NCBI RefSeq assembly: GCF_003123725.1
Contig: NZ_QETA01000001.1
Span: 186,001 to 250,000, forward strand
DNA from: Corticimicrobacter populi
GTDB taxonomy: Bacteria > Pseudomonadota > Gammaproteobacteria > Burkholderiales > Burkholderiaceae_B
DNA length: 64,000 nt
Direction: 5' to 3'
The notes beneath the pieces were generated by a model, which worked only from the letters and a program-made list of their open reading frames with translations, was not told the origin of the DNA and made no database searches. Both the position numbers and the translations under genes were made by a program. Shown here piece after piece: positions 37,555 through 46,045 of this stretch. How positions within the stretch are numbered: the stretch's first letter is position 1; each line of letters begins with the position of its first letter.

Positions 37555-40458
37555 ATGACTATGACGACACCGGCCATGACGGCATTCGAAGGCGCCTATG
37601 TTTTTACCAGCCAGGCGCAAGGTTTTGACGAGCAGGACAAATTGCGGGTCTGGCAATGGGACGGCGAGGATGCCCTGTCGCGGGGCTACCGCTTTGTCAT
37701 TGATCTGGCGCAGGCGATGGGCGATGAGGATTCCTGCGCGCCATTGCTGGGCACGCGTGCCACTTTTGCGCATGCAGATCCGGTACAGGGCGTGCGCTGG
37801 CATGGCATCGTGACCCGTCTGGAACAGACCGGGCAGGACAGCCAGTACCGTTATCTCCGTGTCACGCTGGAGCCTCAGTGGGTGCTGGCGCGACTGGATC
37901 TGGCCAGCCGGGTACATGCTGCCGAGAGCGCTACGATCGAGTTGAAGGATCTGGTCGATTTCACGCTGCGTGGTTGTGGCCTGCAGATCATGCCGTTGGC
38001 ACCTGAGCCCGGCAAACCAGCCGATCCCGACGATTTTGGGGACTATGCCTGGCATGTGTCGGCAGAACATGCCGGCCATTTCCGGACGGATTTCGTCTGC
38101 CAGTATGCAGAAACGGCCTATGCCTTCCTGTCGCGGCGGCTGGAGCATGCAGGGATCGCCTATTGTTTCGAACAGGGCGATGCGCGCGAGAAAATGGTGT
38201 TCCTGGGGGATGCCAGCTACGGCCAGCAGCCATTGGGGCTGCATTGGCGACCCGCTTCTGCGCAGACGCTGGATGTGTCCGCTGCATGTGTGCAGACACT
38301 GACCGAGGCTTCTGAACTCGGCTACGGGCGTGCCGTGGTGCGTGATTATCTGCCCGAGAACGTGGCGCTGGATCTGTTTGCCGAATATCCGCTGGGCAAG
38401 GTTGGAATCGAGCAGTTCGATGAGGGACGCCATGGTCAGTACGGTACCTATGGCGAAGGTTATGCCACACAGGACTGCGGCAAGTTCATGGCCCGATTGC
38501 GAGCAGAGATGACCGATTGCATGCGCAGCCGACGCACTGCCAGCGGCTATGCGCCGCAGTTGAAGGCAGGTGACCTAGCGCGTGTGCAGGGCTATCCGAA
38601 AGCGGATGGTGCACTCACATTGCGGGTGGTGAGCGTCCGGCAACAAGGGCGTCAGCCCTTGCCAGGCAAGGCCACAGATGACGCCGCAGAGGCGCAGGCC
38701 TCGACTGTCTGGACGGGTATCGCCGAGGATGTAACGTATCGGCCATCGCTGGTGACGCCGATACCGCGTATTCCTGGGCTGGTGACGGCGGTGGTGGAGT
38801 CTGATAAAGGGGTGTATGACCCGCTGAGCGGCCAATATACGGCCTTGCATATGCAAAGGGATATGCAATCCCAGTTGCGGGATTATCCCTATCTGAACGA
38901 AAACGGTTACTACCGTATCCGCTTTCATTTTGCAGAAAACGGCCAGCGCTGGCAAGAGTCGGCCCGTCTGGCTGCGGTTCGGGAAAATGACGCAGCGAAG
39001 GTTCCGGTAGCCCAGGTGCCGCGTAATTCAGGCTGGGTGAGAATGGCAACGCCTTATGCCGGCTCCAGTGGTGTGGAAGGCGAAGAATTTGGGCTCTACC
39101 TGCCGCTTAATGAGGGCGCGGAGGTCCTGGTGTCTTTCCTCAATGGAGATCCCGATCGTCCAGTGATCATGGGGGCTGTACCCAATTCGGATAACGCCAG
39201 TCTGGTAAACGGACGCAAGGAAGGCGTGGGTATGGCACAGGAAGGTGACTATCGTGATGCGCCCAACAGCAAAATAGGTGGCTTGCGCATGCAGGGCGGC
39301 AATATGCTGGCTTTCAATAATGCAGAGGGGCAGCAGACCTTGGTGTTGCAGTCGCCGGTAGCTGACAGCTATATGGTCATGGGGGGACGTGAATCCGATG
39401 GAAAGGCTCAGGGCATTCTGTTGCATTCGGAAAAGCATATTTCCGTGATGGCGAATTCCAAGACTGAAAATATTGCAGGGAAAGGGATGCGTCGTGTCTA
39501 TGACCTGACGCCAGCAATGCCTGAAAAGGAAAAAAAGGAAGAAAAAGGCGAGCTCTACAAAACGGGAAAATCGTTCAATCTGCCTTGGCTGAAAGGGGAC
39601 ACTGGTGTCACGCTGGACAAGCCTTCGGTATCGGCGAAGGTCAACACAGGTGTGTCTGCGTCTCTGTCGCTGGATTTTGCGCTCAAAATGGGTGTGTCGT
39701 TTTCCGGAGTGGTGGCAGCAGACTGGTCGGTCGGCTTTTCTGCGAAGACAGATATCAATTTTCTGTCTTATGACTATGTGAAAAAGGAAGACTCTCTAAA
39801 AATTCAACGTCGCAAGGCTATGTTTATAGAAGAGGAAACCAAAGCAGGAAAAAGTATTGACAGGATTATTCGTAAAGAGAGTATTTACGGTTCCCAACAT
39901 GTTCAAGCAGAAAGTGTGAGTCGGATCGAGGCTGGTCAAGCTTTGGTTTTTTCTGTTACGAGAAAGCCCATTGTTCTTGGTACTTCCGAGGCCGAGCTTA
40001 TGCTGGATACTGCTGTGCAAGCCAAAACATTTTTGCAAAGCCTGATTCCGGATGTTTCGTTGCCGAAACGTATGGGGCCAGAAGAGGACTCCATTTTGGC
40101 TTATGATACTGATGGCGGGAAATTGGATGAGGCTGCCCAGAGCAGTCTTCTTCTGAATGAGGAGCATGCAAAGCTGGTAGGGAAAAATAATGTATATGTT
40201 TCTGGAGGCAAGGAAGTTGTCGTTTCGGTGGATCACTCCGATGGAATTGTGAAGTTGATTTCTCCAAATGGTGCGTTTGTGGCTGGCGATAATGGCTCTG
40301 CGACAATCGGCATGGATGGCATTGAATTAACTACTAAAAATTCAAAAAACATTGATTTAATTTCGAGTGGTGCGATTAATCTCGAGTCCCCCCAGTTTGG
40401 TGCCAAGGCCAAGGGCACGATGATGCTTAACGCCAATGGCCTCCTTAAACTGGGCTAG
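37555..40458 (+). CDS. vgrG: T6SS spike protein VgrG (TssI) with a long C-terminal extension
   Basis: The 967-residue protein has a gp27-like base (about 1-430), then a gp5-like OB and beta-helix region (about 430-640; YRIRFHFAENGQ, ATPYAGSSGVEGEEFGLY, EVLVSFLNGDPDRPVIMG). An extension of about 330 residues follows. It begins with a Ser/Gly/Val-rich stretch (SLSLDFALKMGVSF) and ends in short repeats typical of spike tips (NGLLKLG). The DNA for about 39780-40400 is much richer in A and T than its surroundings, suggesting a different history. No catalytic toxin motif is recognised. It is followed by PAAR-like cargo genes. Confidence 0.92.
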   Translation: MTMTTPAMTAFEGAYVFTSQAQGFDEQDKLRVWQWDGEDALSRGYRFVIDLAQAMGDEDSCAPLLGTRATFAHADPVQGVRWHGIVTRLEQTGQDSQYRYLRVTLEPQWVLARLDLASRVHAAESATIELKDLVDFTLRGCGLQIMPLAPEPGKPADPDDFGDYAWHVSAEHAGHFRTDFVCQYAETAYAFLSRRLEHAGIAYCFEQGDAREKMVFLGDASYGQQPLGLHWRPASAQTLDVSAACVQTLTEASELGYGRAVVRDYLPENVALDLFAEYPLGKVGIEQFDEGRHGQYGTYGEGYATQDCGKFMARLRAEMTDCMRSRRTASGYAPQLKAGDLARVQGYPKADGALTLRVVSVRQQGRQPLPGKATDDAAEAQASTVWTGIAEDVTYRPSLVTPIPRIPGLVTAVVESDKGVYDPLSGQYTALHMQRDMQSQLRDYPYLNENGYYRIRFHFAENGQRWQESARLAAVRENDAAKVPVAQVPRNSGWVRMATPYAGSSGVEGEEFGLYLPLNEGAEVLVSFLNGDPDRPVIMGAVPNSDNASLVNGRKEGVGMAQEGDYRDAPNSKIGGLRMQGGNMLAFNNAEGQQTLVLQSPVADSYMVMGGRESDGKAQGILLHSEKHISVMANSKTENIAGKGMRRVYDLTPAMPEKEKKEEKGELYKTGKSFNLPWLKGDTGVTLDKPSVSAKVNTGVSASLSLDFALKMGVSFSGVVAADWSVGFSAKTDINFLSYDYVKKEDSLKIQRRKAMFIEEETKAGKSIDRIIRKESIYGSQHVQAESVSRIEAGQALVFSVTRKPIVLGTSEAELMLDTAVQAKTFLQSLIPDVSLPKRMGPEEDSILAYDTDGGKLDEAAQSSLLLNEEHAKLVGKNNVYVSGGKEVVVSVDHSDGIVKLISPNGAFVAGDNGSATIGMDGIELTTKNSKNIDLISSGAINLESPQFGAKAKGTMMLNANGLLKLG

Positions 40459-40465
40459 GCACACC

Positions 40466-43237
40466 ATGAACATCACCAAGCCCGACAACGTCCTCCTTTT
40501 ACAGGGATTCGAGCGCCGTGCCGGCCAGTCCTACCTGATCCTGACGGTAGGCTACGTCGTCGACGCCGATGGCAGCCTTGTCAGTGAAAAGGATGCCTGG
40601 CAATGGCTGGCCCCGCAATTTGCCGACGAGCCATTTGATCTCGGCCTGCAAAAGCGGCGTGGCACCTTTGGCGTGGCCGGTCGTGCGCATGCGCCCGGTG
40701 GGAAACCTGTGCAGCGCATGGCCGTGCAAGCCCGCTTCGGCCCGCTTGAGAAAACCCTGCACGTGATCGGCAACCGTGTCTGGCAGCATGGCCTGACAGG
40801 TTGGAACCCTTCCGAGCCTGAACCTTTCCTCAATATGCCGCTCGACCTGGCCCATGCTTTTGGCGGTCCGGAAAATGCCGCCAATCCGCACGGTTGCGGT
40901 TGGGTGTCGGCCCATGCTGACCCGGCGGGCATGCCGCTGGCCAACATCGAATGGCCGGATCGACCCGTGATGTCCATCCATGATCGTCCGCGTGTCGCCG
41001 GTTTCGGTAACCTGCCGGCCTCGGATCCGCGTCAGGCGGACTGGGCGGGCACGTTCGATGCACATTGGCAGGCCCGGCAGTTGCCCTGGCTGCCCGAGGA
41101 TACCGATCCGCGTTTCTTTGACCGTCTGGATCAGGATCAGTGTGCCGATGCGTACTGGCAGGGCGATGAGCGCTGGTCGGTCGCGGGCATGCATCTTCAG
41201 CAGCCGTTGGTGGAAGGCCGTTTACCGGCTCTGCAGCCACAATTGCTGTGGCTGCAGGGGGCAGCAGGACCATGGGCGGCACGGCCTGTCGCGCTGCCGC
41301 AGCGTGCGGCGCTGGCCCTGGATACGGTCTGGCTGTTTCCGGAAAGCCGTCGTCAGGCATTGTTGTATCGGGCCGCCATTGCGGTGCAGCGTGAAGATGC
41401 TGGCGATGTCGAGGCGGTGTGGATCGATACGTTGCCGGCAGGGGCGCAGATACCGGCATTGAATATCCAGGCAGCGCGCTGGGCCGAGCAGGTGCCGCAG
41501 ATGGCGACCCGGCTGATGCCGGCTGCCTTGGCAGGTACTGCTGCCGGGATGGTTGCGACTGCTGCTTCTGTGGTAGAAGCAGGGCAAGGCCACACGAATC
41601 TGTCTGGAGAGCAGCCTGCTGTCGCGTCCGGACAGAGTGCGCCGGAGATTGAGGGTAGTTCGCAGGATCTGAATCCGGATGAGGATTCTCCGAACAGCGC
41701 CGCGGGACTGGATGTTTCCCTGCCTGAAGCAGAGCCTGCTGGAGCAGAAGCTGTCGCAGCTTCTACCTCAGCCCGGACGGATTGGGCCGACGCGCTATGG
41801 AATGAAATTTGCGCCGAGTATGGTGCCGCGTGGGAAGAAGCCCGCCAGACCGTGCTGGAGATGGAAAAAGAGCAGGCAGCGTATGGGGTGAAGTTTCCAG
41901 AGGTGGCTCCTTTCGTCGCGCCACCGCGTCCCGGTATGTCTGCGCCGGACAGCATGGGGTTGCCGGTGGACTTCGCGGCAAGCCTGATCCGCGAGGTCGA
42001 GGACGCCCTGGCGGAAGGACGCCAGGTCTTTGAGGCTGCGTTGCGTGATGCCTGCGCCGAGCATCCAGAACTGATTGAGTCGGTGTTGGTCAGGGTCGAT
42101 AGCACGCAGCCGCCGCAGATACCGACCGAAGCGCAGATGGAAGAGATCCTGAGCAATCTTCCCCCCGAGCTGCGTGCCCGTGCAGAAACCGAAATGCAGG
42201 CCATGTCGGCACAGTTCGACCAACTGGAGCAGGAGCTGGTGCGGACCTTTTCGCCGGCAGGGGAGACTGCAGCCGGTACGGTAGCAGCGGGACCCGTACA
42301 GGCAATGGACGGGGTGGCAGACACGGCGACGCAAGATGCATCCGAAACCGCGTCGGCAGCTTCTGAACCGTTGAGAGCCGCAGCAACGACCGCTTCTTCG
42401 CAGGCCCCCATGCTTCGTGGCGAGACGCTGGAAGGCAGGGACTTCAGCCATGCGACTTTGGCGGGTGGGGATTTTTCCGGTGCGGTCCTGACCGGCTGCA
42501 ATTTTGCCGGTGCCGACCTGACGGGGGCAAATTTCGAAGGGGCGCGTATTGAGGACTGTGATTTCAGCGGTGCCCGGATGGGACAGGTTTGCCTGCGTGA
42601 TGCCGACATCACGGACACCGTATTCCAGGCGGCAGACTGGCGTCTGGCACAGGCACAGCGCGTCTCGCTGTCAACCTGCGATCTGACGGGCGTGGATGCG
42701 ACGGGCGCGGATTTGTCGCAAGCCATGCTGGATCGGTGCATGCTGCACGATACCTGCCTGATCGAAGCCGTGCTTGAAACCGCGACCCTGTCGGGTGTGC
42801 TGGGCGTGGCGACCGATTTCAGCCGCAGCAGGGCTGTCGGACTGCGGATCGACAGCGATACGCGACTGGAGGCTGCCTCGTTTCGTGCTGCCGATCTGTC
42901 CGGTTGCAGTTTCATGCAGAGCCACTTCGAGCGCAGCGACTGGGATGCTGCCAGCCTGCACGATGGGTTGCTGGCCGGTTGTGACCTCAGTGGTAGCCGG
43001 GCCATAGGCGTCCGGGCACGGCAGGCCAGTTTCAAGGATTGCCGCATCCAGGATGCAGACTGGCGCCAGGCCGATCTGATGGAAGCAACGTTCGACTACG
43101 CCATCCTGCAGCGCGTGAACCTGTCGGGCAGCAACCTGCATGCCGTGCAGACCCGGCTGGCCTGTGTGGAAGGCGTCCGTGTCGAGGGCGCATTGCTGGG
43201 CAACAGCCGTTTGCTGCAGGAGCATGCGCATGGATAA
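40466..43237 (+). CDS. DUF2169-pentapeptide repeat fusion, T6SS cargo-module protein
   Basis: The 923-residue protein has an N-terminal DUF2169 domain (about 1-320) with RRGTFGVAGRAHAPGG, LAHAFGGPENAANPHGCGW and NIEWPDRPVMS. A low-complexity acidic, Ala-rich and helical linker (about 330-640) is followed by pentapeptide repeats (about 650-905; ATLAGGDFSGAVLTGCNFAG). DUF2169 proteins are found beside VgrG and PAAR genes and have been shown to help deliver VgrG-linked effectors; the pentapeptide quadrilateral helix may form a rod. Its stop overlaps the next start. Acting as an adaptor or as the cargo itself are both possible. Confidence 0.82.
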   Translation: MNITKPDNVLLLQGFERRAGQSYLILTVGYVVDADGSLVSEKDAWQWLAPQFADEPFDLGLQKRRGTFGVAGRAHAPGGKPVQRMAVQARFGPLEKTLHVIGNRVWQHGLTGWNPSEPEPFLNMPLDLAHAFGGPENAANPHGCGWVSAHADPAGMPLANIEWPDRPVMSIHDRPRVAGFGNLPASDPRQADWAGTFDAHWQARQLPWLPEDTDPRFFDRLDQDQCADAYWQGDERWSVAGMHLQQPLVEGRLPALQPQLLWLQGAAGPWAARPVALPQRAALALDTVWLFPESRRQALLYRAAIAVQREDAGDVEAVWIDTLPAGAQIPALNIQAARWAEQVPQMATRLMPAALAGTAAGMVATAASVVEAGQGHTNLSGEQPAVASGQSAPEIEGSSQDLNPDEDSPNSAAGLDVSLPEAEPAGAEAVAASTSARTDWADALWNEICAEYGAAWEEARQTVLEMEKEQAAYGVKFPEVAPFVAPPRPGMSAPDSMGLPVDFAASLIREVEDALAEGRQVFEAALRDACAEHPELIESVLVRVDSTQPPQIPTEAQMEEILSNLPPELRARAETEMQAMSAQFDQLEQELVRTFSPAGETAAGTVAAGPVQAMDGVADTATQDASETASAASEPLRAAATTASSQAPMLRGETLEGRDFSHATLAGGDFSGAVLTGCNFAGADLTGANFEGARIEDCDFSGARMGQVCLRDADITDTVFQAADWRLAQAQRVSLSTCDLTGVDATGADLSQAMLDRCMLHDTCLIEAVLETATLSGVLGVATDFSRSRAVGLRIDSDTRLEAASFRAADLSGCSFMQSHFERSDWDAASLHDGLLAGCDLSGSRAIGVRARQASFKDCRIQDADWRQADLMEATFDYAILQRVNLSGSNLHAVQTRLACVEGVRVEGALLGNSRLLQEHAHG

Positions 43238-44186
43238 GCAAACGATCTTTTGCGATGCAGAGGCGCTGCGGGCACGGGCCGGATCGGGTCAGCTTGCCGG
43301 GGTGTCGATGGCGGGAGGCCACTATGTCGGCCTGGATCTGTCGGGCATGCGTTTCGAAGGGGTAGAAGCCAGTAGTGCGCTGTTCGAGGATTGCACGCTG
43401 CATGAAACTGCCTGGGAGGGTGGCCGTTTCGACCAGACCCGGTTTGTTCGTTGCGACCTGGCGCACAGCCGTTTCGAAGGGTGCCGGGGCGAGGATGTCA
43501 GTTTTGAGCATACCGACCTGGGTGAGACCTGGTGGCAGGGTTGCGTCTTGGCACAGGTGAATCTTGCTACCGCCCGACTGGATCGGATGGCTGCCATGGA
43601 TTGCACGTTTGCTGCGGTGCGCTGGCCCCAGGAGCTCAGTGGGCTCTGGCTGTCGAACTGTCGGCTACCGGCTGCCAGGCTGGAACCTGGGTCGAACTGG
43701 CAGCAGGTACAGGTTCAGGACTGTCAGCTTGAAGACTGGCAGATGGAACATGCGCAACTGAACCAGTGTGGCTTTGTACAGTGTGCCATGGACCGTTTGC
43801 AGGCAGCGGGACTGCAGGCACCCTACGCCGCGTTCTGGCGTTGCAGCCTGCGTGAGGCCGTGCTGTCCGGGGCACAACTGGGGGGGACCAATTTCGAGCA
43901 GGCGGATCTGGCCGGGGCCGTGTTCGATGCCAGCAACTTGCGGCAGGCACGGCTGGTCTCGGCGCGTACCCCAGGAGCCCGCTTTGTGGCAGCAGATCTG
44001 TCACAGGCCGATCTTTCGCATCTGGAGGCGGGAGATGCTGATTTTTCACAGGCGCAACTGGTGCTGGCCAATATGCACGATGCGCATTTCGATGCGGCGT
44101 GCCTGACCGGCAGTGACCGCAGTCGCATACGCCCGACGGATGCGGAGCGGCTGCAGGCGCAGCAATGGCGGCCGGCGCACCCATAG
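43230..44186 (+). CDS. Pentapeptide-repeat protein of the VgrG module
   Basis: The 318-residue protein is almost entirely A(D/N)LXX-type repeats (for example LAGVSMAGGHYVGLDLSGM, TNFEQADLAGAVFDASNLRQ), which fold as a right-handed beta-helix. Some central repeats are irregular. It has CAGGAG before the ATG and overlaps the preceding gene by 8 bases. It resembles the C-terminal half of that gene and may have arisen by duplication. It is presumably a spike-associated adaptor, but its function is not known. Confidence 0.82.
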   Translation: MDKQTIFCDAEALRARAGSGQLAGVSMAGGHYVGLDLSGMRFEGVEASSALFEDCTLHETAWEGGRFDQTRFVRCDLAHSRFEGCRGEDVSFEHTDLGETWWQGCVLAQVNLATARLDRMAAMDCTFAAVRWPQELSGLWLSNCRLPAARLEPGSNWQQVQVQDCQLEDWQMEHAQLNQCGFVQCAMDRLQAAGLQAPYAAFWRCSLREAVLSGAQLGGTNFEQADLAGAVFDASNLRQARLVSARTPGARFVAADLSQADLSHLEAGDADFSQAQLVLANMHDAHFDAACLTGSDRSRIRPTDAERLQAQQWRPAHP

Positions 44187-44201
44187 ACAGGAGAGACAAA
44201 A

Positions 44202-44906
44202 ATGAATACGACGACGATGCCGTTCGCTTCTGACACGGCCGACAGCATGGCCGCTCAGTCAGCGGCCGGAGCACAAGGCAGCAGTCCGGGGCGAGCCAGC
44301 CTGCACCACGTCAAGGTACAGGCCCTGCAGGGTGATTGCTGCGTGGTGATCTGCGCCGATGGCTTCTATAACCTGCCGGTGGCGGCAGGCTGCCTGCTGC
44401 AGCCGCAGCCGGGCGATACGGTGCTGGCCAGCCTGGCCGATGGCCAGGGTTATGTGATTCAGGTCCTGCAGCGCCATGCGGCCGGTACGCCAGCCTGCCT
44501 GCGCGTCGAGGGAGATACCGAACTGGACGTGCGCGGCGGCAGCCTGCGGCTGGCAGCCGAGTCCATTGATATGCAGGCCGCACAGGCCTGGCGAGTCCGG
44601 GCGCAGACAGGCATGGTCGAGACCGGCCTGCTGTCGATCGAGGCGGCACGCCTGGCGGAATCGGGAGGCCAGCGACAGGCGCACTGGGACAGCAGTACCG
44701 AAGTGCTGGCGCGGCAGCAGTCTTTCATAGGCCGGCGGGAACTGTATCTCGAACGTGGCGTGCGGCGCGTGGCGACACACGAGGAGCAGTCGGCCGGTTC
44801 GGTGCGGTTGGTGGTGGCGCGTGACTGGCGTGTGCGTGCCGACAGTGCCGATCTGCTGGGTGGCCGACGCGTCAAGGTCGATGCCGATACGGTGCAGCTG
44901 GGTTAG
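44202..44906 (+). CDS. DUF3540 protein of the VgrG module
   Basis: The 234-residue protein has the beta-rich DUF3540 pattern (GFYNLPVAAGCLLQPQPGDT, GDTELDVRGGSLRLAAESID, HEEQSAGSVRLVVARDWRVR). DUF3540 genes are regularly found between DUF2169/pentapeptide genes and DUF4150 PAAR-like genes in T6SS clusters. A spike-adaptor role is inferred from that linkage only. AGGAGAGAC precedes the ATG. Confidence 0.82.
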   Translation: MNTTTMPFASDTADSMAAQSAAGAQGSSPGRASLHHVKVQALQGDCCVVICADGFYNLPVAAGCLLQPQPGDTVLASLADGQGYVIQVLQRHAAGTPACLRVEGDTELDVRGGSLRLAAESIDMQAAQAWRVRAQTGMVETGLLSIEAARLAESGGQRQAHWDSSTEVLARQQSFIGRRELYLERGVRRVATHEEQSAGSVRLVVARDWRVRADSADLLGGRRVKVDADTVQLG

Positions 44907-44917
44907 CGGAGGACGAT

Positions 44918-45322
44918 ATGCAGATGCTGAACAACGGGGGTTCCCAGTGCAGTGCGACGCCGGATGTCTGCAAGGTGCCGACGCCGGCCGGGCCGGTGCC
45001 GACGCCGTTTCCCAACCTGGGCACGACACAGATGGCTGATCCGGGCGGACTGGTTCGCAAGGTGCTGGTTGTCAACATGCCGGCACTCAACCTGATGAGC
45101 AAGATCACCCTGACCAATGGCGATCAGGCCGGTTCAACCGGCGGCGTGGTCAGCAACCGGATTATGGGCCAGGTGCAGTTCCTGGTGGGCAGCAGCAAGG
45201 TCATGGTGGGCGGCAAGCCCGCATTGCGGGTCGGGGCGCAGACAGGACAGAACGGTGCTCCGGCCAATGCGGTCGGCTCGGTGGTGTCACCCAGTCAGAC
45301 CAAGGTCATGGTGATGAGTTGA
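44918..45322 (+). CDS. DUF4150 PAAR-like spike-tip protein
   Basis: The 134-residue protein is a DUF4150 PAAR-like domain: CKVPTPAGPVPTPFPNLG near the N-terminus and VGSSKVMVGGKPALRVGAQT near the C-terminus, ending almost immediately after the domain. PAAR proteins sharpen VgrG. There is no C-terminal toxin extension, so this protein is only a tip or adaptor. GGAGGACGAT precedes the ATG. It ends at the tssJ leader. Confidence 0.88.
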   Translation: MQMLNNGGSQCSATPDVCKVPTPAGPVPTPFPNLGTTQMADPGGLVRKVLVVNMPALNLMSKITLTNGDQAGSTGGVVSNRIMGQVQFLVGSSKVMVGGKPALRVGAQTGQNGAPANAVGSVVSPSQTKVMVMS

Positions 45323-45333
45323 GAGGGAAAAGC

Positions 45334-46023
45334 ATGATGAAAATGCCATCAATGACGGAGCGCAGGGCTGGCAGTTCGACAGACCGCAGATTGCCGTATC
45401 GGACCCTGGCGCTGTGTGCCTGCCTGGTGTTGTCCGGCTGCGGCATGTTCCAGGGCAAGTCACGCGATGAGGCACTCAAGGAGCTTGCATGGAATTACGC
45501 ACAGGATGGTATCCGTCTCAACGTGCAGGCTGATCCCATGCTCAATGCCACGGCCGGACAGCCACACATGTTGCTGCTGGTGCTGGCGCAGATGGAAGAC
45601 CCGAATGCGTTTGCCGCTTATGCCCGACAGCCGGAGCGTCTGGCCGAGTTGCTGCTGGCGGAGACGGCACCTGAGGGCATTCTCGATGTGCAGCGGTTTC
45701 ATATCGCACCTGATAGCCAGCGTGAAATCAATGTGCCCAGGGTCCAGTCGGCCCGTTATGTCGGCATTGCGGCAGGCTATGCCCAGCTGGAGCCGGCCCG
45801 CAGCGCCAGGCTTTACCAGATCGGTGTGGCCGTGGATCGCAGCGGTTGGGTGGTGCGAGACTATTCGGCCGCGCCCGAGGCGCTTGAAATCCGCCTCAGG
45901 CTCGGCCCGGAGGGTATTCAGGACAGTCTCAGCATGCGGGCGGAGGACACTGCGCCGGTCCAGCCCGAATCCGGGCTGGTGGAGTTCGATGGCCCTTTCC
46001 CGGCACCGGTGATCGCACCCTGA
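45334..46023 (+). CDS. tssJ: T6SS outer-membrane lipoprotein TssJ
   Basis: The 229-residue protein has a lipoprotein signal (LCACLVLSGC) followed by a beta-sandwich. Segments such as QPHMLLLVLAQMEDPNAF and YVGIAAGYAQLEPARSARLY are TssJ-like. TssJ anchors TssM to the outer membrane. It is longer than the usual 150-190 residues; the extra part is at the C-terminus. GAGAGGGAAAA precedes the ATG. Its position before tssK and tssL supports the call. Confidence 0.85.
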   Translation: MMKMPSMTERRAGSSTDRRLPYRTLALCACLVLSGCGMFQGKSRDEALKELAWNYAQDGIRLNVQADPMLNATAGQPHMLLLVLAQMEDPNAFAAYARQPERLAELLLAETAPEGILDVQRFHIAPDSQREINVPRVQSARYVGIAAGYAQLEPARSARLYQIGVAVDRSGWVVRDYSAAPEALEIRLRLGPEGIQDSLSMRAEDTAPVQPESGLVEFDGPFPAPVIAP

Positions 46024-46045
46024 TGCATTATTCAAAAGGCAAAAA

